From contig JAPOZO010000059.1 of assembly GCA_026706025.1 (NCBI GenBank), positions 91,271 to 155,270 on the forward strand: a stretch of 64,000 bases of DNA, written 5' to 3'. Shown here one piece after another: positions 45,199-54,038 of this stretch. The DNA comes from Candidatus Poribacteria bacterium. Its GTDB lineage: Bacteria > Poribacteria > WGA-4E > WGA-3G. Numbering within the stretch: position 1 is the stretch's first letter; each line of letters begins with the position of its first letter. The position numbers and the translations under genes were made by a program. Under the pieces are notes generated by a model. That model was not told where the DNA came from. It worked only from the letters and a program-made list of their open reading frames with translations, and did not search any database.

Positions 45199-45936
45199 TT
45201 AAAACCGCTTCAAGTGCCCCCACGTCGTGGCGAGTTTTCCTCGCGAGACTACGGGTAATGTCCCCTTGTTGGGGATATCTTTGCCGGTGATAATAAGATT
45301 ATCGAACTTCGCGGTGTAATTGGCGAGTCCAAACCCGGCACCGCCTGTCAGAAAACCGTGAAGCCTACCTACTTTTGCTTCAAAGATTGCTCGACCTGCA
45401 AGGACAAAAGCAAAGTCACCACCGGTTTCTGTAATTTTCTCATCGTTTACCGAAAAAATGAAAGTTTCGCCCTTAACGCTCAATTTCAGAGTGGACCAGT
45501 CGTTCAATTTTAAAAGTGGATGATTCCCAAAGTACAAGAGTTCTGACCGATTTGTGTGGAAATCACCGGTACGACAGATCACATTTGGTGTTCCGAAAAG
45601 CCTATCCCCAATTTCACAGAATACCAACCATGTGTCTTTAATCCGTGCAGCAATTAGAATACTTGCCAGTCGATGTTTCTCGATCGGTTTGACATCAATT
45701 TCAATTGTGTAATCCCGCCACTTCTTATTTCCGATTGTCAGTAAGCGGGGCCACCCATCAGCACTCACGGCGTGAAGTTCACGATCGATGATCTCCCAAG
45801 TCCCGGGCTTTTCGTTTTGTTGGACGAGTTCTTGCCACTCCTCCCAGTCGTCATTATTGAAGGTTTCGATAAATGTTCCTGCCCATCCAGAGAGGGGTAA
45901 TAGAAGAAGGACTGCTACAATCCGCGTCAATTTCAT
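45199..45936 (-). CDS. Secreted DUF1080/LamG-like protein, paralogue
   Basis: A 245-residue protein when started at the ATG at 45936, which has AAGGAG upstream; an opening at 45996 only adds 20 residues before the signal peptide. Signal peptide: MKLTRIVAVLLLLPLSGWAG. The body parallels the downstream gene (TFIETFNNDDWEEWQEL, DYTIEIDVKPIEKH, GGAGFGLANYTAKFDNLIITG) and ends SRGKLATTWGHLKRF. The two are an old tandem duplication, alike in fold but clearly diverged. Probably extracellular sugar-binding. Confidence 0.75.
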   Translation of the reverse strand: MKLTRIVAVLLLLPLSGWAGTFIETFNNDDWEEWQELVQQNEKPGTWEIIDRELHAVSADGWPRLLTIGNKKWRDYTIEIDVKPIEKHRLASILIAARIKDTWLVFCEIGDRLFGTPNVICRTGDFHTNRSELLYFGNHPLLKLNDWSTLKLSVKGETFIFSVNDEKITETGGDFAFVLAGRAIFEAKVGRLHGFLTGGAGFGLANYTAKFDNLIITGKDIPNKGTLPVVSRGKLATTWGHLKRF

Positions 45937-46054
45937 GGCAAATCTCCTTTTATTTTCGGCTTCATCATAGAAGTGAGTAAAGTCTAATGCAAGCATATAA
46001 AAATATCAAGTGATTTTTTGGGATTGCTTTGATGAATCTAACCGTATATTAGAT

Positions 46055-46699
46055 TCAGGGCGACAGCCGGGTCATCTCCCACCCTCCATCGGGTTGCAGC
46101 GTGTAACAGAGTCGATCATGGAGGCGGTTTGGACAACCTTGCCAGAATTCAAACAGATTTGGCACGAGCCGGTACCCACCCCAATATAGCGGCCGCGGAA
46201 TGGTCTCAGATGCATACGTTTGCTCTGCTTGTTGGTACCCGGCAGTGAGATGTTCTCGTCCGCTAATAACGATGCTTTGGCGCTCTGTCCGCACGGCGAG
46301 TTGACTGCTCATAGGACGACTGGCGAAATAGGCATCCGATTCTTCCATGCTCATTTTCTCAACGGTCCCCGTACTCCGAACCTGCCGGTCGAGTTCACGC
46401 CAATAGAAAACCAGCGCGGCGTTTGGATTCTCTGCGAGTTCCTTTCCCTTTTGACTCTCATAATCGGTATAGAAACAGAAACCTTTTGCGTCAAAGCCTC
46501 TGAGTACTACCATTCGAGCAGAAGGGATGCCGCGGGGTGTTGCTGTTGCCAAGGTCATTGCATCCGGCAGATCGAGTTTGGCAGCAATCGCATCCGCGAA
46601 CCATTTCTCAAATTGTTCAAACGGGTTGGGTGAGGCGTTCTGCTCCAGTAGGTGTCCGGCGTGTGTTCTGTACTCTCTGCGGAGTTTATCAGTGTTCAT
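46055..46699 (-). CDS. pdxH: Pyridoxamine 5'-phosphate oxidase
   Basis: A 214-residue FMN enzyme that makes pyridoxal 5'-phosphate, the cofactor of GcvP encoded nearby. Motifs: ATATPRGIPSARMVVLRGFDAKGFCFYTDYESQKGKEL, ALVFYWRELDRQVRSTGTVEKM, SYFASRP-like AYFASRPMSSQLAV, and the C-terminal PNLFEFWQGCPNRLHDRLCY. Length is normal. A short copy of the CAGTTATCGG repeat lies between it and trkH. Confidence 0.95.
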   Translation of the reverse strand: MNTDKLRREYRTHAGHLLEQNASPNPFEQFEKWFADAIAAKLDLPDAMTLATATPRGIPSARMVVLRGFDAKGFCFYTDYESQKGKELAENPNAALVFYWRELDRQVRSTGTVEKMSMEESDAYFASRPMSSQLAVRTERQSIVISGREHLTAGYQQAEQTYASETIPRPLYWGGYRLVPNLFEFWQGCPNRLHDRLCYTLQPDGGWEMTRLSP

Positions 46700-46758
46700 A
46701 ATTGAAATAGTTGTCAGTTATCGGTTATCAGTTAAGAGGTTTCGGTTAAATGAAATAT

Positions 46759-48264
46759 CTATCCTTTCCAGAAATTTGGTGAGAAGAGGATAAGGACCGT
46801 ATAGAGTTCTAAACGTCCGAGTAACATACAAAAAGACAAGACATATTTTCCAAACGTGTGAATATGCGCGTAGTTGTCAGTTGGTCCGACACTGCCGAGT
46901 CCAGGTCCGATGTTCCCCATCGTAGCGATTGTTGCGCCTGCGGCACTGACAAGGTCAAGCCCTAAAGTTGTCATGATGCAGGTTACAATTGCGAAAATTC
47001 CGATAAAGAAGAAGAAAAAACCGAGAACGTTCGTCATAACTTCAGGTGGTACAACTCGGTCGTTAACACGAATGGGTAGGACGGCATGTGGGAAGATGAG
47101 CCGTTTAATTTCAGCACCACTCTGCCTAATAAGAAGGAGGAACCGCACCTGCTTCATCCCGCCGCCAGTGGAACCAGCACAACCGCCGTAGAACATAAGC
47201 GTTACCAAGATGAACTGGGAGAGGGCGGGCCACTGTTCAAAGTCAGCAGTGCCGTAGCCTGTAGTTGTGATGATAGACATCACCTGAAATGCGGCATAGC
47301 GGAGCGATGTCCACATTGAATCGTAAGGCACCTGTCCATCAACCTGAAATCTGATGGTATTCCATGAAATTAAGGTGATACTCACGGCGATAACAGTGCA
47401 ATAGAACTTAAATTCTGTATCTTGGAAATAACTTTTGACATTGCCTCGGAGTGCGCGATAGTGGAGCGCGAAATTGGTGCCTGCGAGGAACATAAAGAAA
47501 CAGATGACCATGTCAATATAGACACTATCATAGTGACCGATGCTGCTGTTCTTTGTAGAAAATCCACCGGTCGCCATTGTTCCGAAGGTATGGCAGAGTG
47601 CGTCAAAAAGCGTCATGTTCCCCAACATCAGTAGTACAGTTTCAAGAACAGAGAGCAGCAGATAAACACCCCAGAGCAATTTAGCGGTTTGGGCGATGCG
47701 AGGTGTGAGCCGATCGGTTTGCGGTCCTGGTGCTTCGGCACGAAAAAGCTGCATTCCACCGATACCGAGCATCGGCAAAATAGCGACAGCAAGCACAACG
47801 ATCCCCATTCCGCCGAGCCAATGCGAGAAACTTCGCCAGAAGAGCATAGCGTGCGAAAGGTGCTCAATCTCGGTGAGCACGGTGGCACCGGTCGTTGAAA
47901 ACCCTGCCATAGATTCAAAATAGCAAAAAGAAAATTCTGTCCACGATGAGTGTCCTTCAATGTGAAAGACATCCGCAGACAGATATGGAAGTGCGCCAAA
48001 TAGGGCAACAGTCACCCATCCCAAAGCGACGACAGCAAAACCTTCACGGATCCCGAGTTCTTGCTGTCGTGAACGAATACTGAAACGGAGGATTAATCCG
48101 ACAACCAAAGTGATTATCGCAGAGATAACAAACGCCATCAAATCGCTTTGGATTTCATCTGCAGCCACCCGATAATAGATAGCCACCCCCAAGGGTAATA
48201 GCATAGTCCCGGCGAGACAAATAAGTAAATTACCGAGGGTGTAAACAATTAATTTAAGGCTCAT
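46759..48264 (-). CDS. trkH: Trk system potassium uptake protein TrkH
   Basis: A 501-residue K+ transporter with four M1-P-M2 repeats. Filter regions are seen around MAGFSTTGATVL, TMATGGFSTKNSS, TTTGYGTADFEQW and ATIATMGNIGPGLGSVGP. It pairs with the TrkA regulator encoded upstream. A 170-base repeat element separates the two genes. Confidence 0.94.
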   Translation of the reverse strand: MSLKLIVYTLGNLLICLAGTMLLPLGVAIYYRVAADEIQSDLMAFVISAIITLVVGLILRFSIRSRQQELGIREGFAVVALGWVTVALFGALPYLSADVFHIEGHSSWTEFSFCYFESMAGFSTTGATVLTEIEHLSHAMLFWRSFSHWLGGMGIVVLAVAILPMLGIGGMQLFRAEAPGPQTDRLTPRIAQTAKLLWGVYLLLSVLETVLLMLGNMTLFDALCHTFGTMATGGFSTKNSSIGHYDSVYIDMVICFFMFLAGTNFALHYRALRGNVKSYFQDTEFKFYCTVIAVSITLISWNTIRFQVDGQVPYDSMWTSLRYAAFQVMSIITTTGYGTADFEQWPALSQFILVTLMFYGGCAGSTGGGMKQVRFLLLIRQSGAEIKRLIFPHAVLPIRVNDRVVPPEVMTNVLGFFFFFIGIFAIVTCIMTTLGLDLVSAAGATIATMGNIGPGLGSVGPTDNYAHIHTFGKYVLSFCMLLGRLELYTVLILFSPNFWKG

Positions 48265-48267
48265 GTT

Positions 48268-48440
48268 TCATAGTTGTCAGTTATCAGTTGTCAGTTGTCA
48301 GTCGGGTTGCGATTGCTAATCATCTTCTTGGAAAAGTTGTTACACAAATGGAATGATGGCGGTTATTAAAAGATATTAATGCGTCAGCACCGTCTTAACT
48401 GAAAACTGAAGACTCTCACTGCGAGGCAAACTGATAACTA
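48268..48440. repeat. CAGTTATCAG-type repeat element between trkA and trkH
   Basis: Left arm ATAGTTGTCAGTTATCAGTT, right arm TAACTGAAAACTGAAGACTC ... AACTGATAACTAT. The inside (about 100 bases) shares no obvious sequence with other members. Confidence 0.7.
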
Positions 48441-48441
48441 T

Positions 48442-49848
48442 TTAGTTCCTACGTTCGGCGAATAGATCTTCAACAACCGGAATTGCCTCGGGCATACTAA
48501 AGACGATCACACGATCTGCGGGTTGGATAACAGACTGTCCTGTTGGGATAATGAGTTTTTCCCGCCGCAGGATAGCACAGATAAAGGCATTTTCTGGGAA
48601 TTTAGTTTTGAAGTCGGTGAGTTCTTTATGGACAATTTTTGCGTTGACCCCGGCGACAATCTCAATGACTTCAGCATCTATTCCGTGGAGCGAGGCGACA
48701 GAAACGATGTTTCCACGCCGGATAAGTCGTAGGATATTGCTAACAACAGTGAGATGCCGACTGACTGCGCCGTCAAGCCTGTGGATGCGCGCTAACAAAG
48801 GTAGGTAACGCGGCTGCTGAACGAGCGCGAGAGCGCGTTGTGCCCCGTTTTCTTTTGCCGTCATACACGCCATAATATCGTTTTCATCGTCCCCAGTAAC
48901 TGAGACAAACCCGTTGACATCATGTACACCTGCTTCTTCAAGCAGCCTAAATTGGAGATAATTACCTTGTAAAACGGTCGTGTGCTTTAGCATCTGAGAG
49001 GCGAGTCGGGCTTTTGCTTGCTCTTCCTCAATGAGTTTGACGTTGGTGTCGTTTTCTTCAAGCGTGCGCGCGAGTTGAATGCCAATAGGACTCGCGCCAA
49101 CAATGATAACGCGGTCAAGCCGCTGATTGAAAGTGATACCGCTAATGCGTAGCAGCTGCTCAACTGCGATTGTGCTTCCAATAACAAAGACATCGTCCCC
49201 GTGTTGTAAAGCATCCTTCCCCCTCGGAATGATAATATGTCTACCGCCGTTAGTGATCGGGTTTCCGTTGTTAGCAGTTCCGCGGCGGCTAATAGCCGCA
49301 AAGCGGGTATCGTTGAGCAGCCCGCTCGCATCTAACTCGGCGAGTGATCTTCCAATTAGAGGGTTTGACTGTTTGACGCGAAAAGAGACAAGCTGTATTC
49401 TACCATTCTCAAATTCGACAATTTCGCGTGCTTCAGGTATCTGTAAAAGCCTTACAAATTCTTCAACGCAAAGATGCTCAGGATTAATCAGTAGATCAAT
49501 GCCAAAATCCTTGGGAGTCAGACCGCTTTCTGTAGAGAAATAGTCAGGATTCGAGACGCGTGCGATTTTTGTGTTAACGCTGTATCTCTCGGCAATCTGA
49601 CAAGCGAGCATATTAATTTCATCACTGTTCGTAACAGCGATGAGGAGACCGGCTTCATCAATTCCAGCGGTTTTGAGCAGTCGAGGAGACGCGCCTGAGC
49701 CGCGCAAAGTCTGCAAGTCCAACTGTTCGTTAACCCGGCTGCAGGCGGCCTCGGATTCATCAATGAGAACAACGTCGTTATGTTCAGCAGTGAGGAGTTT
49801 GGCGGTATGAAACCCAACTTCTCCCGCCCCTATAATTATTGCTTTCAT
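48442..49848 (-). CDS. trkA: Trk system potassium transport protein TrkA
   Basis: A 468-residue cytoplasmic regulator with two RCK units. The NAD-binding motifs are IIIGAGEVGFHTAKLL near the start and VIIVGASPIGIQLARTLEE near residue 235. Each is followed by a TrkA_C domain, the last one at GRPADR-like IQPADRVIVFSMPEA. It gates TrkH in response to nucleotides. Confidence 0.94.
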   Translation of the reverse strand: MKAIIIGAGEVGFHTAKLLTAEHNDVVLIDESEAACSRVNEQLDLQTLRGSGASPRLLKTAGIDEAGLLIAVTNSDEINMLACQIAERYSVNTKIARVSNPDYFSTESGLTPKDFGIDLLINPEHLCVEEFVRLLQIPEAREIVEFENGRIQLVSFRVKQSNPLIGRSLAELDASGLLNDTRFAAISRRGTANNGNPITNGGRHIIIPRGKDALQHGDDVFVIGSTIAVEQLLRISGITFNQRLDRVIIVGASPIGIQLARTLEENDTNVKLIEEEQAKARLASQMLKHTTVLQGNYLQFRLLEEAGVHDVNGFVSVTGDDENDIMACMTAKENGAQRALALVQQPRYLPLLARIHRLDGAVSRHLTVVSNILRLIRRGNIVSVASLHGIDAEVIEIVAGVNAKIVHKELTDFKTKFPENAFICAILRREKLIIPTGQSVIQPADRVIVFSMPEAIPVVEDLFAERRN

Positions 49849-49861
49849 CTTTTAATAGTTG

Positions 49862-52771
49862 TCAGTTATCAGTTTTATATTCGTCAAGCGGAGGGCAGGC
49901 ACACATAAGATTTCTATCCCCATAGACCTCGTTAATGCGCGCTACGGGGGGCCAGAATTTAGCAGCTCGCACCCACGGTTTCGGAAACGCTGCTTTTTCC
50001 CGCGAATAAGGGTGGCACCAATCAGATTGTGTAACTATTTCAACCGTATGAGGTGCGTTTTTCAGCAGGTTGTCTTCTCGATCAGCAGTACCTGTTTCAA
50101 TTTCGGCTATCTCTTCACGAATCGAAATGAGCGCGTCACAGAACCGATCTAACTCGGTTATTGATTCGCTTTCTGTCGGTTCAATCATTAAGGCACCCGG
50201 CACGGGCCAGGAGACAGTCGGCGCGTGGAATCCGTAATCCATCAACCGTTTTGCGACATCGGTTACATCTATATCAGCAGTCTTTTTGAAACCACGCAAA
50301 TCAATGATACATTCATGTGCGACTAAACCGTGCTTTCCTGTATAAAGCACCGGATAGTGCGGTGCGAGTTTCTTTGCGATATAGTTGGCGTTAAGGATCG
50401 CGACTTGTGTTGCCGACGTGAGTCCGTGTGCTCCCATCATCGCGATATATGCCCAAGAAATCGGTAGAATTCCGGGACTTCCCCACGGTGCTGCGGACAC
50501 GGCACTAATTCCAGTGCTACCACCAACGGTGACGATCGGATGTGTCGGTAAAAAATCTGTGAGATGTGCCTTGACACCAATGGGTCCCATCCCTGGACCA
50601 CCGCCACCGTGAGGGATACAGAAAGTTTTGTGGAGATTTAGATGGCAAACATCCGCGCCGATATCCGCGGGTTGTGCGATGCCGACGAGCGCGTTCAGAT
50701 TTGCACCATCCATATAAACCTGTCCGCCAGATTGATGGACAATATCGCAAATCTCGCGAATTTTCTCCTCAAAGACACCGTGTGTTGAGGGGTAGGTAAT
50801 CATCGCGGCGGCGAGATTGTCCCGATGTATATCTGCCTTTTCCCGCAAATCCTCAAGGTCAATATTCCCATCCGAATCACACGCGACGACAACGACTTTC
50901 ATACCTGCCATTACTGCGCTCGCGGGATTTGTACCGTGGGCAGATGTTGGAATTAGACAGACATCGCGATGCGACTCATCGCGACTCTGGTGATATCTTC
51001 GGATGACCAAGAGTCCTGCATATTCGCCTTGCGACCCTGCATTCGGTTGCAATGAGATGCCACTATAACCGGTTATCTCGGCTAACCATGTTTCCAATTG
51101 TGAAAATAGGCGTTGATAGCCTTCTGCCTGTTCTATCGGCACAAATGGGTGTAACTTGCAGAATTCGTGCCATGTGACCGGGACCATCTCCGCCGTGGCG
51201 TTGAGTTTCATTGTACAGGATCCGAGCGGTATCATCGCGTTGACAAGGGAAAGATCTTTGGTTTGGAGCCTGTGGATATAGCGGAGTATCTCGGTTTCAG
51301 AATGGTAACTATTGAAAACAGGGTGCGTCAGATAGGGCGTTTCACGCTGGAACCCCACAGGGATGTAAGAGGAAGACTGGAAGGAAGGAAGCGCGGAAGG
51401 GTGCTTTGTGTTTTCCGCCCTCTTTTCCGCGAAAATCGTCTTAAGTTCTTCAACATCATCTGATGTTACTGTTTCATCCAATGAGATGCCGATGTGCGTT
51501 GCATCAATTGCTCGTAGGTTTATCTGTCTCGCGCGTGCAGAAGCAAGTAATTTTTCTGTTGTTTCCGCTGGGACGTTAACAGAAATTGTATCAAAACAGG
51601 GAGATTCTCCAGTGTCATATCCAAGTTCTTCAAGTTCTGCTCGTAGTGTGCTGGTATGGGCGTGTACGCGTTCTGCGATCTGTTTAAGCCCGGTGGGTCC
51701 GTGATAGACGGCGTACATCCCTGCCATGACAGCGAGCAAGACTTGTGCGGTGCAGATATTGCTCGTCGCCTTTTCACGCCGGATATGTTGTTCGCGCGTT
51801 TGCAGTGCCAATCGGATGGCGGGTTCACCGTTTACATCGTGGGAAACGCCCGCGATTCGTCCGGGGATGTTCCGTTTAAGTTCTTCACGCGTTGAGAGGA
51901 ATGCAGCATGCGGTCCACCATATCCAAGCGGAACACCGAACCGTTGCGAGTTGCCGATAGCAATATCTGCACCAAATTCGACAGGCGGTTTCAATACGGT
52001 GAGTGCTAATAGGTCTGTAGCCGTAACGAACAAACCGCCAGCGGCATACACCTTTTCAGCGAATTGACCATAATCATAGATCGCACCATCTGTCGCTGGA
52101 TATTGCACGATTGCGCCTAAGATCGGTTTATCAAAATGCGTTTTCCTGTGGTCTCCGATGTGCAATTTAATGCCGAGCGGTTCGGCGCGTGTTTGTAGAA
52201 CAGCAATTGTTTGCGGATGGCATGTTTCTGAAACAAAAAAGTTGTGCCAGTCCTTTTGCGTTGATTTTCCTAAACACATTGTCATAGCTTCAGCGGCAGC
52301 TGTAGCCTCATCAAGAAGAGATGCGTTTGCGATAGGGAGGCCGGTTAAATCTATAACCATTGTTTGGAAATTCAGCAACGCTTCTAAACGTCCCTGTGAA
52401 ATTTCGGCTTGATAGGGGGTGTATTGGGTATACCAACCGGGGTTCTCCAAAATGTTCCGTTGAATAACTGGCGGTACAAAACAGTCATAATACCCCATTC
52501 CGATATAGGAACGGTAGACTCGGTTTTGAGCGGCAATTTGTTTTAAGGTATCAAGTGCCTCGTATTCTGAAAGCCCTTGTGAACCTGTGGTTTTTCCATG
52601 ACTATCTAAACTGAGCGGTGATGATAAACGAATATCTGCTGGCACAACGTCTTCGATGAAATCTTGCATTGAAGCATAACCGAGCGTTGTTAACATTAAT
52701 TCAATATTTTCCGCGCGAGGACCGATGTGTCGCTCTACAAAAGGACTTGTGTTGATTTCTTTATCAGGCAT
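49862..52771 (-). CDS. gcvP: Glycine dehydrogenase (decarboxylating), P-protein
   Basis: A 969-residue single-chain P-protein when started at the ATG at 52771, which overlaps the end of gcvH by 8 bases; an opening at 52822 lies inside gcvH. The PLP lysine is in [19 protein letters not shown]. Other motifs: [45 protein letters not shown]. The natural C terminus near CACPPLDEY is followed by KTDN and TGA contributed by a CAGTTATCAG repeat. It decarboxylates glycine and passes the methylamine to GcvH. Confidence 0.95.
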   Translation of the reverse strand: MPDKEINTSPFVERHIGPRAENIELMLTTLGYASMQDFIEDVVPADIRLSSPLSLDSHGKTTGSQGLSEYEALDTLKQIAAQNRVYRSYIGMGYYDCFVPPVIQRNILENPGWYTQYTPYQAEISQGRLEALLNFQTMVIDLTGLPIANASLLDEATAAAEAMTMCLGKSTQKDWHNFFVSETCHPQTIAVLQTRAEPLGIKLHIGDHRKTHFDKPILGAIVQYPATDGAIYDYGQFAEKVYAAGGLFVTATDLLALTVLKPPVEFGADIAIGNSQRFGVPLGYGGPHAAFLSTREELKRNIPGRIAGVSHDVNGEPAIRLALQTREQHIRREKATSNICTAQVLLAVMAGMYAVYHGPTGLKQIAERVHAHTSTLRAELEELGYDTGESPCFDTISVNVPAETTEKLLASARARQINLRAIDATHIGISLDETVTSDDVEELKTIFAEKRAENTKHPSALPSFQSSSYIPVGFQRETPYLTHPVFNSYHSETEILRYIHRLQTKDLSLVNAMIPLGSCTMKLNATAEMVPVTWHEFCKLHPFVPIEQAEGYQRLFSQLETWLAEITGYSGISLQPNAGSQGEYAGLLVIRRYHQSRDESHRDVCLIPTSAHGTNPASAVMAGMKVVVVACDSDGNIDLEDLREKADIHRDNLAAAMITYPSTHGVFEEKIREICDIVHQSGGQVYMDGANLNALVGIAQPADIGADVCHLNLHKTFCIPHGGGGPGMGPIGVKAHLTDFLPTHPIVTVGGSTGISAVSAAPWGSPGILPISWAYIAMMGAHGLTSATQVAILNANYIAKKLAPHYPVLYTGKHGLVAHECIIDLRGFKKTADIDVTDVAKRLMDYGFHAPTVSWPVPGALMIEPTESESITELDRFCDALISIREEIAEIETGTADREDNLLKNAPHTVEIVTQSDWCHPYSREKAAFPKPWVRAAKFWPPVARINEVYGDRNLMCACPPLDEYKTDN

Positions 52772-53150
52772 GCTCCGCCTCAATATGTGCTTGATAACTA
52801 TCGGCATCGAGAAGTGCGTCAAGTTCGCTTGGATCTGTCATCTGAATCTTTAGAAACCATCCATCATCGTAAGGCGACTCGTTAACCTGCTCCGGGGCAT
52901 CAAGCAACGATTCGTTGACCTCAATCACTTCACCGCTAACGGGTGCGTAGAGATCAAATGCGGCTTTGACAGATTCTATGACACCGAGCTCCGTTTTTTG
53001 TGTGAGTTCAGTGCCGACTTCCGGCAATTCGACGTAGACAATATCCTGAATTTCGGATTGGGCATAGTCGGTGATACCGATAGTGACGATGTCACCCTCT
53101 TGCCTTGCCCATTCATGGCTTTCATTGTATTTTAAGTTTTGTGGAATCAT
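52764..53150 (-). CDS. gcvH: Glycine cleavage system H protein
   Basis: A 128-residue lipoyl carrier. The lipoylated lysine is K62 in [21 protein letters not shown]. Typical N-terminal [21 protein letters not shown] and C-terminal [14 protein letters not shown] are seen. It overlaps gcvP, so H and P are translated together. Length normal. Confidence 0.96.
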   Translation of the reverse strand: MIPQNLKYNESHEWARQEGDIVTIGITDYAQSEIQDIVYVELPEVGTELTQKTELGVIESVKAAFDLYAPVSGEVIEVNESLLDAPEQVNESPYDDGWFLKIQMTDPSELDALLDADSYQAHIEAEHA

Positions 53151-53232
53151 TTTCCTTTGCTCTTTGTGTTACGTTTGTAATCTGACTTCCTATTTGACTG
53201 TTGCCTCTCTCATATTTGTAAACCTTTGAGGT

Positions 53233-53532
53233 TCACCCTATTTCTCTAAAATCTACTTCAATGTTGACCCACGAATTCCATTTGTAAGATTCAGCGAGTG
53301 AAAGAGCGACTCTCTGTCCAGACTCAACCGCTTTGCTCATGCGTCCTTTATCCACATTCGCGTAATGGGTGACTATCATTTGAATACTCTCGCCATCTTC
53401 CGCAGGTAGATATGCTAAATCAAACCTATCACGATTTATATCATAGAAATGAAAAGTAGAATTTCACATAACTATGAGCCATTCTAAACGAGTAGGTGTA
53501 TATTTTTCCTTACGACTCGGTTTCTCTGACAT
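53233..53532 (-). pseudogene. Small unknown gene interrupted by an in-frame TGA
   Basis: An ATG at 53532 (MSEKPSRKEKYTPTRLEWLIVM) is stopped by TGA at codon 23 (53466-53464). The same frame then runs open for 76 codons (NSTFHFYDINRDRFDLAYLP ... SYKWNSWVNIEVDFREIG) to a TGA at 53233. The restored 99-residue text is protein-like, and its KRYTPTRLEWL-type start is reminiscent of small conserved proteins of unknown function. One substitution would restore it. The part after the stop has no start codon until a Met deep inside, so it is probably not expressed. This fills most of the gap between gcvH and the coiled-coil gene. Confidence 0.5.
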
Positions 53533-53551
53533 TGGCAACCCCCTTTGCTAA

Positions 53552-53959
53552 TTATAGGAACTTAACAACGACTGTTACAACGCCACTTATAATGAAGCCA
53601 GGGATCGTAACGAGTATCGTTATAAATCCCTTTAATTCTGATTGTTTCTCCTTGATGTCGTCCTTCAGGTCGCTCTTGACATCACTAATGTTTTTCTCAA
53701 GATCACTCTTGACATCACTAATGTTTTTCTCAAGATCACTCTTGACTTCCCTTATGTTCTGTTTGACCTCCCTGATGTCCTCTTTAAGGTCCTCCTTGAC
53801 ATCTTTGATGTCCCGTTTCAGATCATCTTTAACGATCTTAATCTGGTTATCCAAACGCCATTCGACATCATTAACGGCTCCATTAGTCTCTTGGGCTTGC
53901 GTTGGAATAGATTCAATTCTTTCGTTAGCATACAGTTCAGCGATGTTCTGGTTTTCCAC
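53552..53959 (-). CDS. Coiled-coil protein with C-terminal membrane anchor
   Basis: A 135-residue protein. Residues about 35-108 are a long charged coiled coil built from 11-residue units of the type DVKSDLEKNIS, including two identical 33-base DNA repeats. Residues about 111-133 are a membrane helix (FITILVTIPGFIISGVVTVVV). No other domain is seen. Similar tail-anchored coiled-coil proteins are common and of unknown role; the 11-residue periodicity suggests a right-handed coil. It lies between the broken gene and the protease gene on the same strand. Confidence 0.7.
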   Translation of the reverse strand: MENQNIAELYANERIESIPTQAQETNGAVNDVEWRLDNQIKIVKDDLKRDIKDVKEDLKEDIREVKQNIREVKSDLEKNISDVKSDLEKNISDVKSDLKDDIKEKQSELKGFITILVTIPGFIISGVVTVVVKFL

Positions 53960-54038
53960 GAAATTCTCCTCTGAATGAAATCCACATTATTTCAAATTTC
54001 GCTTGTTCTTTTGCGAATTGATGTTTCGACGCGGAGAT

